Shown here: one piece after another, positions 36,668-45,739 of the stretch
Position numbering within the stretch: position 1 is the stretch's first letter
Layout of the letters: the number at the start of each line of letters is the position of its first letter
NCBI GenBank assembly: GCA_029027985.1
Contig: CP119076.1
Coordinates: forward strand, 2,108,001 to 2,172,000
Length of the DNA: 64,000 nucleotides
Direction of reading: 5' to 3'
Source of the DNA: Klebsiella aerogenes
GTDB lineage: Bacteria > Pseudomonadota > Gammaproteobacteria > Enterobacterales > Enterobacteriaceae
Notes under the pieces: model-generated
Seen by the model: the letters and a program-made list of their open reading frames with translations, nothing else
The model's database searches: none
What the model was told of the DNA's origin: nothing
Translations under genes and position numbers: made by a program

Positions 36668-37288
36668 CTATCTCGTGCTCATAGCGAGTTTAGCCGCGAA
36701 GCATAAAAATAAGCCGCCTGTGGCTCTATCCATCACCCGAACAACGCGACGTTTCTTCAATACGGCTGACGCAAAATGCGTGGATAGGATCAGTGTGAGT
36801 GACCAAATAGTCCCAATCGCAACGTGGATGCTGACCAGGATAAATGTCCATATAAAAGGAGAGTGACCGGCAGGTATGAACTGCGGCAAAAAAGAGACAT
36901 AGAAAATGCCCATTTTAGGATTGAGCACATTCCCCAGCATTCCTCTGATAAACCATCTCCCCTGAGAACCGCTGTTGTCATCGCCAGCACTGAAAGATGA
37001 TCGGGGACGTAGCAGCAGTTGTAAGCCCAGCCAGCACAGGTAGACCGCACCGCAAACTTTGAGCACAGTGTAAGCCATCTCTGAAACCGCCAGAAGAGCG
37101 CCAAGACCTAACGCAACCAGTGCCCCCCATACAAAACAGCCAGCATCAATGCCAAGCGCAGCATGAAAAGCCTTTTTGCCGCCCTCAGCACAAGCGGTGC
37201 GCAGAATAAGTGCCGTATCGAGGCCGGGAGTCAGGGTAAGTAACAGTGCTGCGAGAGAGAATGCGAAGAGGGAATCGTTAACAGTCAT
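36668..37288 (-). CDS. LysE/RhtB-family amino-acid exporter
   Basis: 206 residues with about six membrane helices. The family start LLTLTPGLDTALILRTA and the internal GMLGNVLNPKMGIFY are clear. Such proteins export homoserine, threonine or related amino acids by proton antiport. It lies alone between repeat copies B and C. The substrate is not predictable. Confidence 0.88.
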   Translation of the reverse strand: MTVNDSLFAFSLAALLLTLTPGLDTALILRTACAEGGKKAFHAALGIDAGCFVWGALVALGLGALLAVSEMAYTVLKVCGAVYLCWLGLQLLLRPRSSFSAGDDNSGSQGRWFIRGMLGNVLNPKMGIFYVSFLPQFIPAGHSPFIWTFILVSIHVAIGTIWSLTLILSTHFASAVLKKRRVVRVMDRATGGLFLCFAAKLAMSTR

Positions 37289-37362
37289 TTTCTTTATCCG
37301 AAAGAGCAGATGCTAATCATTTCGTTCCCTACAATCAATTCATAAAATATTATTTGTTAAGG

Positions 37363-37433
37363 GTCCGCTGTTCACTCACAGCGGACTTTATGGCCGTACT
37401 TTCTGTCCGCTACATTACTGCCGTGGACGGGTT
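37363..37433 (+). repeat. Two-hairpin palindromic repeat, copy C
   Basis: The left hairpin is complete (GTCCGCTG ... CAGCGGAC, 37363-37386). A TTTATGGCC spacer follows, then a diverged right half (GTCCGCT ... GGACGG, about 37404-37431). It separates the RhtB gene from the LysR gene. Confidence 0.7.
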
Positions 37434-37445
37434 GCTGAACGTTGG

Positions 37446-38336
37446 TCATGCGGGCATTCTCAGCGCTTCAACAATGATATTAAACGCAGCTGAGGATTTC
37501 AGCCGACTGGTGTAATACAGATAATATCCCGGGAAAGTGATAGTGAAGTCGTCCAGAACGGAGATCAGTCGGCCTGAGTCGATATCATCCTGCACTAATG
37601 CCTGCGGAACATAGGCCAGCCCGTAACCGTCAAGAGATGCCTGATGAACCTGATTGATGCCATTAACGATAACCTGCCCCTGAACGCGCAACTTTTGCTC
37701 TTGCCCATTAATTAAAAACGTCCACGGCAAATTCTGGCCATGAGTGGGTAACTGTAAATTGATACACGGCAGCGTCAGCAGTTGCGCGGGAGTTGTCGGG
37801 AAATCCTGTTCCTGCAGACACTGAGGCGAGGCTACGACCACCATACGGTGTTCCGCGCTAATCGGAATGGCCACCATATCCTGAGCTATCAGGCCACCTC
37901 GCCGTACGCCGGCATCAAAACGCTCTTTGGCGATATCAACCAGGCCATAATCAGTGATCAGTTCCAGGTGAATATCAGGGTAGTTCTTCAAAACCGGCGC
38001 CAGTTTCGGCCACAGAACCTGCTGGATAGCGTATTCATCGGCGGATATACGTACTTTGCCCGCGGGTTTATCCCGCAACTCAGCAAGCTGATCAAGACCG
38101 CTAGAAATTTCTTCGATAGCCGGGCCAATCAACTGTGCCAGACGCTCTCCCGCCTCCGTCAGAGTCAGGCTCCGCGTCGTGCGGTTGAGTAATTTTAGTT
38201 GCAGACGCGCTTCAAGGTTCCCGATAGTCTGACTTACCGCCGACTGGGATGTCCCTGATTTCACTGCCGCCCGCGTGAAACTTCCCTCCTGAATAACCGT
38301 CAGGAAAGTGATCAGGTCGTTAAGATTCTCTTTCAT
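37446..38336 (-). CDS. LysR-family transcriptional regulator
   Basis: 296 residues. The N-terminal winged helix-turn-helix is typical (LITFLTVIQEGSFTRAAVKS ... SQSAVSQTIGNLEARLQ), followed by a two-lobed effector domain. It is divergent from the hydrolase/SDR/hydrolase set, with a 114-bp shared promoter region, and is the obvious candidate regulator of that set. Confidence 0.9.
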   Translation of the reverse strand: MKENLNDLITFLTVIQEGSFTRAAVKSGTSQSAVSQTIGNLEARLQLKLLNRTTRSLTLTEAGERLAQLIGPAIEEISSGLDQLAELRDKPAGKVRISADEYAIQQVLWPKLAPVLKNYPDIHLELITDYGLVDIAKERFDAGVRRGGLIAQDMVAIPISAEHRMVVVASPQCLQEQDFPTTPAQLLTLPCINLQLPTHGQNLPWTFLINGQEQKLRVQGQVIVNGINQVHQASLDGYGLAYVPQALVQDDIDSGRLISVLDDFTITFPGYYLYYTSRLKSSAAFNIIVEALRMPA

Positions 38337-38450
38337 TGATTAATAAGCCACGCTAATAACTGACATCGAATTATCCCTACTAATCAAATGAACTGTCCAG
38401 TTCTATCATCATTTCACCGTCACAACACACGTCGACTCCGGGGGGAGAAA

Positions 38451-39359
38451 ATGATGAAATCCATTCGCTTTACCAATGCCGAAATCACCATGGCGGGGAA
38501 TCTGTTCCTGCCCGAGAATTTCAACGAATCCGCATGCTATCCAGCTATTGTGGTCGTTCATCCGAGCGGCGGCGTTAAAGAACAAACGTCGGGCCTGTAT
38601 GCTGAAAAACTGGCGCGCCATGGCTACATTACCCTGGCGTTTGATGCTGCTTATCAGGGGGAAAGCAGCGGGGAGCCTCGTCAGCTTGAAAACCCATACC
38701 ACCGGGTGGAAGACATTAGCGCGGCTATAGACTATCTGGTGGCTCAGCACTGCGTCGATGAGCAGCGAATCGGCGTCGTTGGCATCTGCGCTGGCGGCGG
38801 CTATGCCATTCACGCCACCATGATGGATCGCCGAATTAAAGCACTTGGCACCGTCAGCGCCGTTAACTATGGCGACATGTATCGCCAGGGCTGGGAAGGC
38901 AATCAGCAGCCTGCATCATCCCTTGAACTTCTGCAAATGGCAGCGGAACAACGTACTGCGGAGGCAAAAGGCGCAGCCACTGGCTATCTGCCCACCACCC
39001 CAAACTCCATGGCGGAGGCGCCAAACAGAGATTTTGCAGAAGCTTATGAATACTATCGCACGCCACGGGCAATGCATCGCAATGCGCCGAGTCGGCTCAC
39101 TACCCGCAGCCTTGCGCAACTGGTTACCTACGATGCCTTCAACCTCGCCGATATTTTTCTGACTCAGCCCATGCTGGTAATCGCGGGCAGCGAGGCGGGA
39201 ACGCGCTGGATGACGGAAGAGATTTATCAGCGAGCCGCAAGCCAGAATAAAAACCTGCATATCGTTAATGGTGCTACCCATATCGCCATGTATGACCAGC
39301 CTGAATATGTGTCGGAAGCGACAGGCAAATTTGTCTCTTTCTTCGCAGAAAATCTGTAG
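38451..39359 (+). CDS. Alpha/beta hydrolase, YcjY/dienelactone-hydrolase-like
   Basis: 302 residues. The start at 38451 follows a strong GGGGGAG site. The nucleophile elbow reads GICAGGGYAI, so the expected nucleophile is cysteine, as in dienelactone hydrolases, rather than serine. The likely acid and histidine are in the C-terminal third (GATHIAMYD). It is paralogous to the gene at 40200 (VKEQTSG and AFDAxxQGES shared). The substrate is unknown. Confidence 0.8.
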   Translation: MMKSIRFTNAEITMAGNLFLPENFNESACYPAIVVVHPSGGVKEQTSGLYAEKLARHGYITLAFDAAYQGESSGEPRQLENPYHRVEDISAAIDYLVAQHCVDEQRIGVVGICAGGGYAIHATMMDRRIKALGTVSAVNYGDMYRQGWEGNQQPASSLELLQMAAEQRTAEAKGAATGYLPTTPNSMAEAPNRDFAEAYEYYRTPRAMHRNAPSRLTTRSLAQLVTYDAFNLADIFLTQPMLVIAGSEAGTRWMTEEIYQRAASQNKNLHIVNGATHIAMYDQPEYVSEATGKFVSFFAENL

Positions 39360-39405
39360 ACCTACGCCTTGCCCACCGGGCTACCACTGACCAGAGAACG
39401 TCATC

Positions 39406-40161
39406 ATGAAATATACCCTTATCACCGGCGCCAGTTCAGGCATCGGCAAAGCCCTTAGCTATCAGTTCGCTTCCCGCGGCTACAACCTGATTATCACCGC
39501 CCGACGCGAGGACGAATTGCAGAAACTTAAACAGGATATTGAAAGCCGGTATGCGGTGCAGGTCATCGCAAAACCGTGCGATCTGGCGCAGGAAGGCCAG
39601 GCAGAACACCTGTATCGCCAGTTGGCTGATTTCGAGCTTGTCATGCTTATCAATAATGCAGGGTTTGGCGATTTCTCCATGCCCTGGGATATCGATTTAG
39701 CGAAAGCGACCCGGATGCTGGATTTAAATGTTAAGGCCCTGACCACGCTCTCCCTTCTGTATACCCGGGATTATGCCGATCGGGAGGCGACGCTGATTAA
39801 TGTGTCATCCGTCGGCGGTTATTCACTCTTTGATATCGCCGTTACCTACTGCGCGACTAAGTTCTTTGTCGCCGCATTTACCGAGGGGCTGGCGCAGAAT
39901 CTGCGTGACCAGGGCAAAAAAATGCGGGCAAAAGTGATCGCGCCAGGTCCAACACAGAGTGAATTCGTTACTCATTCTTCAGACCATGGTGGCATCAGTG
40001 GCGATGGATTGTTTGCCGAGGACTCATTTATTACCGCGGAAAAGCTGGCGGAATACACATGGCAACTGTTTGACAGCGACAGTACGGTAGGCATCGTCAA
40101 TGCCGACCGCCAGTTGATGCTTAAGTCACCCGTTTATCCTTACATTAACGTCCCGCATTAA
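39406..40161 (+). CDS. Short-chain dehydrogenase/reductase
   Basis: 251 residues of the classical SDR type. The cofactor motif is TGASSGIG near the N-terminus, then NNAGFGD, the catalytic Ser in NVSSVGG and the YxxxK pair in YCATK. The arginine after the second strand (TARRED) favours NADP(H). It is sandwiched between two paralogous hydrolases, suggesting successive steps in one pathway. Confidence 0.88.
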   Translation: MKYTLITGASSGIGKALSYQFASRGYNLIITARREDELQKLKQDIESRYAVQVIAKPCDLAQEGQAEHLYRQLADFELVMLINNAGFGDFSMPWDIDLAKATRMLDLNVKALTTLSLLYTRDYADREATLINVSSVGGYSLFDIAVTYCATKFFVAAFTEGLAQNLRDQGKKMRAKVIAPGPTQSEFVTHSSDHGGISGDGLFAEDSFITAEKLAEYTWQLFDSDSTVGIVNADRQLMLKSPVYPYINVPH

Positions 40162-40199
40162 TGCTCAGAACGTCGCCATTAACTTGAGGAACTCCTGCT

Positions 40200-41138
40200 A
40201 TGTCTCATGAACAAGCCGTTTCATTCCGGCACAACAGCTGGCAAGTTGCCGCCACTCTCCGCTTACCTGAGGGATTTGATGCCAGCCAGAAATACCCGGC
40301 GATTGTTTGCGCCCATCCTATTAGCAGTTGTAAAGAACAGACATCCGGCGCAGTCTACGGCCAGAAGCTGACTGAAGCGGGATTTATTACTCTTGCTTTC
40401 GATGCCTCGACCCAGGGCGAAAGCGAGGGGGAACCACGCTTTAGCGAAAACCCATCCACCCGCGTGGAAGACTTTCGCTGCGCGATAGACTATCTGGTGA
40501 CTTTAGCCTACGTAGATGAAGATCGTATTGGGGTTTTAGGCGTGTGTGGTGGCGGTGGATATGCCGTCAGCGCCGCCACCATTGATCACCGTTTCAAAGC
40601 CGTTGCCACCGTGGTTGCCGCCAATTATGGGCGCATTATGCGTGAGGGGGATTCCAGTCCGGATGCCGCGCTCAGAACGATTGACGCGCTGGGTAAACAG
40701 CGCACTGCTGAAGCTCGGGGAGCCGCTGCTCTTGTTGTCGGTTATATTCCTGACAATGCAGAAGCACTGGCGAATGCGCACATCAACGATATCGACCTCA
40801 TTGAGGCAGTTGATTACTACACGACCCCACGTGGGCAAAAGCCAGGCTCGCCTAACAAACTGAGACTTACCAGCACCGCACCGGCCTTAAACTGGGATGC
40901 TTTTGCCTTTACGGAAAAGTTACTGATACAGCCATTACATATTGTTATTGGCGATGTTCCTGGCGGTTTCGGTTCTTATCGCGACGGTTATGAACTTTAT
41001 CAGCGCGCACGCTCCGTTGAGAAAACGCTGCAGGTTGTGAAAGGGGTATCTCACTATGATCTGTATGATCGTCCGGAAGCGACGGCACAAGCGCTGTCGG
41101 AGATTATTCCATTCTTTAATAAACATTTAGGCGCATAA
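40200..41138 (+). CDS. Alpha/beta hydrolase, second YcjY-like paralog
   Basis: 312 residues. Its nucleophile elbow, GVCGGGGYAV, again has cysteine. It shares CKEQTSGAVYGQKL and AFDASTQGESEGEPR with the gene at 38451 but is clearly diverged. TTGAGGAACTC precedes the start. The likely transcript ends at the hairpin at 41177-41203. Confidence 0.8.
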   Translation: MSHEQAVSFRHNSWQVAATLRLPEGFDASQKYPAIVCAHPISSCKEQTSGAVYGQKLTEAGFITLAFDASTQGESEGEPRFSENPSTRVEDFRCAIDYLVTLAYVDEDRIGVLGVCGGGGYAVSAATIDHRFKAVATVVAANYGRIMREGDSSPDAALRTIDALGKQRTAEARGAAALVVGYIPDNAEALANAHINDIDLIEAVDYYTTPRGQKPGSPNKLRLTSTAPALNWDAFAFTEKLLIQPLHIVIGDVPGGFGSYRDGYELYQRARSVEKTLQVVKGVSHYDLYDRPEATAQALSEIIPFFNKHLGA

Positions 41139-41176
41139 GTGGCATAACCTTTTATTTACGCGCATTCTTAGCCATT

Positions 41177-41212
41177 ACCCGGCCGTGCAAGCCATGGCCG
41201 GGTGTTAAAAAT
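41177..41212 (+). terminator. Probable terminator of the hydrolase cluster
   Basis: ACCCGGCC (41177-41184) pairs with GGCCGGGT (41196-41203) around an 11-base loop and is followed by an AT-rich stretch, GTTAAAAATTT. The T run is short, so termination may be incomplete. Confidence 0.55.
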
Positions 41213-41307
41213 TTGCCTCATTCTGCTGCCTGGATGCGAGAAAAAAGTCAGCGCTAATCTCTGAAATAATAATCCAGCTGTCGCGCCATCCTGCAGAGCA
41301 TAGTAAA

Positions 41308-41335
41308 CGTCAGCTTCGTGCCAGAAGCGGGAGTT
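41308..41335 (+). repeat. Palindromic repeat, copy D (right half)
   Basis: CAGCTTCGTGCCAGAAGCGG with its flanks matches the right hairpin of the family; the left half is not clearly preserved. It lies between the hydrolase cluster and the DinB-like gene. Confidence 0.65.
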
Positions 41336-41392
41336 AGTAGAGAGTCCTTTTTGTTGCTGATATGATAATAAAATGTATAAAAGGGGTGACGT

Positions 41393-41884
41393 ATGGATAC
41401 TAACACAATAATTACGCTGTTTAGATACAAGCGCTGGATAGATATTGAAACACTACAAGCGATTAAAAGAATCGATGCGTCTGTAAATGCGGAAAAACGC
41501 CATCTGACGCTCAGATTGATGAATCACATACATGTGGTTGATATGATCTTCAAGGCTAACATTACCGGACAGAAGCATGTCTACACCGCACTGAACACGC
41601 CAGAGACCCCCTCTGCTGATGAGCTTCTGATAACGATGACAGAATGTACAGACTGGTATATTCAACATGTCAATTTCATGTCCCTCGTTGACCTTGCGGA
41701 AACAATTAAATTCCAGTTTGTCGATGGCGGACATGGTGAGATGAAGGCGGTCGATATGCTCAATCATGTGCTGTTTCACGGGACATATCATCGTGGCGCA
41801 GTAGGTTGGCTACTTTCAGAAAGTGGTGTAACCCCGCCGAAAGACGTACTGACCGTTTTTCTAAGAGACCATAACCACGAGTAA
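41393..41884 (+). CDS. DinB-family putative metal-dependent protein
   Basis: 163 residues, the usual size of the DinB/YfiT four-helix bundle. The metal-site histidines are visible in MNHIHVVDM and in HVLFHGTYHRGAV. The family includes thiol-transferring enzymes and proteins of unknown role. AAGGGGTGA precedes the start. It is flanked by repeat copies D and E and appears to be a single-gene cassette. Confidence 0.82.
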   Translation: MDTNTIITLFRYKRWIDIETLQAIKRIDASVNAEKRHLTLRLMNHIHVVDMIFKANITGQKHVYTALNTPETPSADELLITMTECTDWYIQHVNFMSLVDLAETIKFQFVDGGHGEMKAVDMLNHVLFHGTYHRGAVGWLLSESGVTPPKDVLTVFLRDHNHE

Positions 41885-41967
41885 ACAACTGGCAGGGGCA
41901 TGCAAATTTATAACTTCATTGAGCCTTTACTCAAAAAAAGTAAGTGCATAAATGAAAGTCATGGAGT

Positions 41968-42004
41968 GTCCGCTCCTCGCTCGCCGCGGACCTTTAGCTC
42001 CGAC
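41968..42004 (+). repeat. Palindromic repeat, copy E (left half)
   Basis: GTCCGCTCCTCGCTCGCCGC then GGAC forms the left hairpin (41968-41991), followed by the usual CTTTAGC. The right half is missing. It separates the DinB-like and VOC genes. Confidence 0.7.
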
Positions 42005-42144
42005 CCATGATCTTGTAACAAAACTGAACTGGGCATCACGGAGGCTCTTATGGACAAATGAAAAAAATGATTGTCTGTAGACTCAAGCGGGATTTCAACG
42101 TTAACGCACTGTCTTTGCGGGGAGAGTCTCAGGTGTTTACACAT

Positions 42145-42519
42145 ATGCGTATTGCTAAACCGGTCACCAATCTCGAAGGATCTTTTCTGATGTACAGCCA
42201 AGGGCTGGGTCTACATAAAATTGCTGAATTCGACGATCATGACGGTTTTAATGGAATAATGTTAGGGCGGGAAGACTTGAGATGGCACATAGAATTTACC
42301 TTTTGCCAAAACCATCCCATTCAACCTTTACACACTAAAGAGGATCTACTCGTTCTTTATTATTCGGATGAAGATGAATGGGCTCATACCTGTGAAAGAA
42401 TGATCGATGCTGGTTTCAGAGTGACAACGTCATTCAATCCTTACTGGGACGTTAACGGAAAAACCTTTGTTGACCACGACGGATATAGGGTCGTTGTCCA
42501 AAACAAGGCTTGGGCATAA
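42145..42519 (+). CDS. VOC (glyoxalase/bleomycin-resistance) family protein, YycE-like
   Basis: 124 residues from the ATG at 42145 (MRIAKPVTNLEGSFLMYSQG), which matches how this family begins; the frame opens earlier at 42058, but that stretch has no VOC character. It has two beta-alpha-beta-beta-beta halves with LHKIAEFDDHDGFNGIMLG and a C-terminal DHDGYRVVVQ. The substrate is unknown. It is flanked by repeat copies E and F. Confidence 0.72.
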   Translation: MRIAKPVTNLEGSFLMYSQGLGLHKIAEFDDHDGFNGIMLGREDLRWHIEFTFCQNHPIQPLHTKEDLLVLYYSDEDEWAHTCERMIDAGFRVTTSFNPYWDVNGKTFVDHDGYRVVVQNKAWA

Positions 42520-42557
42520 CCCTAATAAATCCTGCTACCGCCTTCCTTCAGGCCAAA

Positions 42558-42627
42558 TATCCGATCTTCGCTCACAGCGGACTTTTAGCCCTGTTTACGT
42601 GTCCGCTGCGTGCCGGAAGCGGTCATT
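42558..42627 (+). repeat. Two-hairpin palindromic repeat, copy F
   Basis: The left half has TATCCGATCTTCGCTCACAG then CGGAC and CTTTTAGCCC; the right half is GTCCGCTGCGTGCCGGAAGC then GG. It separates the VOC gene from arsH. Confidence 0.75.
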
Positions 42628-42664
42628 GCTGAATACATACCACGTGTTTTCATAAGGAAAGACT

Positions 42665-43363
42665 TTATATTTTTTCCTGATTAACGCGGGATGAGAGTTC
42701 CTGATGACTTTCCTTTCGTTCGCTGTATCGGTCTGCCAGATATTCAACATGGCCTTTAAGTAACAAAGTAATTTTGAACAATTCTTCTGCTACATCGACG
42801 ATACGATCATACCAGGATGAGGGTTTCATTCGTCCGTTTTCGTCGAACTCTTGCCATGCCTTGGCTACGGAGGACTGGTTGGGGATCGTAAACATCCGCA
42901 TCCAGCGGCCCAGAATACGCATCTGGTTCACTGCATTGAAGGACTGAGAACCGCCGCAGACCTGCATTACCGCAAGTGTTTTGCCCTGCGAAGGACGAAC
43001 CGCGCCTTCACTTAAGGGTATCCAGTCAATCTGCGCCTTCATAACTGCGCTCATAGCCCCGTGCCGTTCCGGAGAACTCCACACCATCCCGTCACACCAT
43101 CTGACCAGACCGCGTAGCTCGGTGACTTTAGGGTGCGTGTCCGGCGCATCATCCGGCAGGGGTAAACCGGAGGGGTTAAAGAGTTTTACCTCCGCGCCCA
43201 TCGCCGTCAGCAGGCGACCAGCTTCTTCCGCGGCAAAACGGCTGTAGGAGCGCTCTCTTACTGAGCCATACAGGATCAGAATCCGTGGCTGCTCCTGCAG
43301 GTGCAGGCGTTCCGCGATGTGTTGATCAAAGCATTCGGTGTTCAGGGCAGGAAATTGTTCCAT
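42665..43363 (-). CDS. arsH: Organoarsenical oxidase ArsH
   Basis: 232 residues. It is a flavodoxin-fold NADPH:FMN oxidoreductase with the FMN loop [20 protein letters not shown] and the segment [11 protein letters not shown]. ArsH oxidises trivalent methyl- or aromatic arsenicals to less toxic pentavalent forms. It is divergent from arsR with a very AT-rich shared promoter. A strong GGAGG site precedes the start. Confidence 0.93.
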   Translation of the reverse strand: MEQFPALNTECFDQHIAERLHLQEQPRILILYGSVRERSYSRFAAEEAGRLLTAMGAEVKLFNPSGLPLPDDAPDTHPKVTELRGLVRWCDGMVWSSPERHGAMSAVMKAQIDWIPLSEGAVRPSQGKTLAVMQVCGGSQSFNAVNQMRILGRWMRMFTIPNQSSVAKAWQEFDENGRMKPSSWYDRIVDVAEELFKITLLLKGHVEYLADRYSERKESHQELSSRVNQEKI

Positions 43364-43394
43364 TTTTCTCCTCCGGAGAGAACAGGTGATTTCA

Positions 43395-43432
43395 AAATAA
43401 ATATATATGATTTAACATATGTGTATTCTAAA
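43395..43432. promoter_or_regulatory. arsH/arsR divergent promoter with probable ArsR operator
   Basis: The AT-rich stretch contains the imperfect dyad ATATATATGATTT...AACATATGTGTAT. ArsR repressors bind such inverted ATA-rich sites, so arsenite should release both divergent genes. The exact half-sites are not certain. Confidence 0.5.
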
Positions 43433-43448
43433 GGGAACGGAGTGATAA

Positions 43449-43769
43449 ATGCTACAACCTGTTCAGCTTTTCAAAATCCTGTCGGATGAAACACGGCTCG
43501 CCATCGTCATGCTTCTCCGGGGGGCCGGTGAACTGTGCGTCTGCGATATCTGCGCGGCCACCTCCGAATCGCAGCCCAAAATCTCGCGACATATGGCTAT
43601 CCTTCGCGATACTGGACTGGTTCTTGACCGCCGTGAAGGCAAATGGATCCACTACCGCCTGTCACCCCACATACCGGCGTGGGCAGCTGAGACAATCACA
43701 ACGTCCTGGCAGTGTATGCGGGAGGATGTGCGTGAATGGCTGGATAAATCAGCCAGCACCTTGTGCTGA
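43449..43769 (+). CDS. arsR: Arsenite-responsive repressor ArsR
   Basis: 106 residues of the ArsR/SmtB winged-helix family. The arsenite-binding cysteines are in ELCVCDIC, at the start of the recognition region, followed by SQPKISRHMAIL. It controls arsH and arsRBC. GGAGTGATAA precedes the start. Confidence 0.95.
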   Translation: MLQPVQLFKILSDETRLAIVMLLRGAGELCVCDICAATSESQPKISRHMAILRDTGLVLDRREGKWIHYRLSPHIPAWAAETITTSWQCMREDVREWLDKSASTLC

Positions 43770-43791
43770 GGCAGGAAAACATATTTACATA

Positions 43792-43803
43792 ATCATATAT
43801 GAT
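43792..43803 (+). promoter_or_regulatory. Palindrome just upstream of arsB
   Basis: ATCATATATGAT is a perfect 12-bp palindrome between arsR and arsB, similar in composition to the divergent operator. It may be a second ArsR site. Confidence 0.35.
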
Positions 43804-43813
43804 GGAGTCTGAG

Positions 43814-45103
43814 ATGCTTTTGGCAGGGAGTATATTTTTACTGACGCTGGTACTGGTGATCTGGCAACCCAGAGGCCTGAGTATTGGCTGGAGCGCGAGT
43901 ATCGGGGCAGTGCTGGCTCTTGGAACCGGTGTCATCCATATCGCTGATATTCCCGCTGTCTGGAATATCGTCTGGAACGCGACAGCGGCATTTATTGCGG
44001 TCATCATCATCAGCCTGCTGCTCGATGAGTCTGGCTTCTTTGAATGGGCCGCACTGCACGTCTCTCGCTGGGGGAACGGGCGTGGCCGCCTGCTGTTCAC
44101 CTGGATAGTCTTGCTCGGTGCCGCTGTTGCTGCGTTGTTTGCCAATGACGGTGCCGCGCTGATCCTGACGCCGATTGTGATTGCGATGCTGCTCGCACTG
44201 GGGTTCAGCCAGGGCACGACACTGGCCTTTGTCATGGCTGCAGGATTTATTGCAGATACAGCCAGCCTGCCGCTCATTGTTTCTAACCTGGTGAATATCG
44301 TCTCGGCAGACTTCTTCGGCCTGGGCTTTACGCAGTACGCCTCCGTTATGGTGCCCGTGAATCTGGCAGCGATTGCGGCCACGCTGATCATGCTGCATCT
44401 CTTCTTCCGCAGGGATATTCCGGCAACGTATGACGTTTCGTTGCTGAAGACGCCTGCCAGTGCGATCAAGGATCCGGCAACCTTCAGAGCGGGCTGGATT
44501 GTCCTGTTATTGTTGCTTGCCGGTTTCTTTGTTCTGGATCCGCTGGGGATCCCGGTTAGTGCGATAGCAGCGGCTGGCGCAGCAGTGCTGTTTGTGGTGG
44601 CGAAAAGAGGCCATGCCATCAACACCGGGAAAGTCCTGCGCGGTGCGCCATGGCAGATCGTTATTTTCTCGCTTGGTATGTACCTCGTGGTCTATGGCCT
44701 GCGCAATGCAGGGCTCACGGAATACCTGTCTGGCGTGCTGAATCTGCTGGCAGACAAGGGGTTATGGGCAGCGACGTTCGGCACCGGCTTCTTGACGGCA
44801 TTTCTCTCATCAGTGATGAATAATATGCCGACGGTGCTGATTGGCGCGCTGTCGATTGACGGGAGTACGGCGACTGGTGTCGTCAAAGAGGCAATGATTT
44901 ATGCCAATGTGATTGGCTGCGATTTAGGCCCGAAAATCACCCCGATTGGCAGTCTGGCAACTCTGCTATGGCTGCATGTGCTTGCCCAGAAAAATATGAC
45001 GATCACCTGGGGATATTACTTCCGTACCGGCATTGTCATGACTGTGCCGGTGCTGTTTGTCACTCTGACCGCGCTGGCGTGGCGGCTCTCTGTCACTTTG
45101 TAA
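43814..45103 (+). CDS. arsB: Arsenite/antimonite efflux permease ArsB
   Basis: 429 residues, the length of E. coli ArsB. The start at 43814 (MLLAGSIF) matches the E. coli start; an in-frame ATG at 43799 adds five residues. Twelve membrane helices are expected, with conserved [20 protein letters not shown]. It exports arsenite as a proton-driven carrier; no arsA or arsD is present in this operon. Confidence 0.95.
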   Translation: MLLAGSIFLLTLVLVIWQPRGLSIGWSASIGAVLALGTGVIHIADIPAVWNIVWNATAAFIAVIIISLLLDESGFFEWAALHVSRWGNGRGRLLFTWIVLLGAAVAALFANDGAALILTPIVIAMLLALGFSQGTTLAFVMAAGFIADTASLPLIVSNLVNIVSADFFGLGFTQYASVMVPVNLAAIAATLIMLHLFFRRDIPATYDVSLLKTPASAIKDPATFRAGWIVLLLLLAGFFVLDPLGIPVSAIAAAGAAVLFVVAKRGHAINTGKVLRGAPWQIVIFSLGMYLVVYGLRNAGLTEYLSGVLNLLADKGLWAATFGTGFLTAFLSSVMNNMPTVLIGALSIDGSTATGVVKEAMIYANVIGCDLGPKITPIGSLATLLWLHVLAQKNMTITWGYYFRTGIVMTVPVLFVTLTALAWRLSVTL

Positions 45104-45115
45104 TGAGATATTGAT

Positions 45116-45541
45116 ATGAGCAACATAACCATCTATCACAACCCGGCCTGTGGCACCTCACGCAACACGCTGGAGATGATCCGCAACAGCGGTAACGAAC
45201 CGACAATAATTTATTATCTCGATACACCCCCGACCCGTGATGAGCTTATTAAACTCATTTCAGATATGGGGATTACAGTGCGCGCCTTGCTGCGTAAAAA
45301 CGTTGAGCCTTATGAACGCCTGGGTCTAGATGAAGAGACATTTAGTGATGAACAGTTGATTGATTTCATGCTTCAACATCCGATCCTGATTAATCGCCCG
45401 ATAGTCGTTTCGCCGCTTGGCACTCGTCTTTGCCGCCCTTCAGAAACAGTGTTGGATATTCTACCGGAAGGTCAAAAAGGAGCGTTTACCAAAGAGGATG
45501 GCGAGAAGGTCATTGACGAAACGGGGAGGCGGGTTAAGTAA
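45116..45541 (+). CDS. arsC: Glutaredoxin-dependent arsenate reductase ArsC
   Basis: 141 residues. The active-site cysteine is in YHNPACGTSRNTL (Cys12) with arginines for arsenate binding farther on. It reduces arsenate to arsenite for export by ArsB, using glutathione and glutaredoxin. It starts 12 bp after arsB and ends the operon. Confidence 0.96.
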   Translation: MSNITIYHNPACGTSRNTLEMIRNSGNEPTIIYYLDTPPTRDELIKLISDMGITVRALLRKNVEPYERLGLDEETFSDEQLIDFMLQHPILINRPIVVSPLGTRLCRPSETVLDILPEGQKGAFTKEDGEKVIDETGRRVK

Positions 45542-45586
45542 TCTGTCCACTTCAAAATATCGGGAGCTTGTTTACGCTATGCGGGC

Positions 45587-45655
45587 GTCCGTTCCTCACC
45601 CACCGCGGACCTTTAGCCCAGCAAGCCTGTCAGCTTCGTGCCAGAAGCGGAGGTT
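45587..45655 (+). repeat. Two-hairpin palindromic repeat, copy G
   Basis: Left half GTCCGTTCCTCACCCACCGC then GGAC and CTTTAGCCC; right half CAGCTTCGTGCCAGAAGCGG. It lies just after arsC, at the right end of the series. Confidence 0.75.
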
Positions 45656-45739
45656 GTCTCATCAAGCCAATTCGATGGGATACTTGAACTTTTATGATAA
45701 GTGTAAGGATTAGCAGGAAAAAACGCTCAAGGAGAAGCG

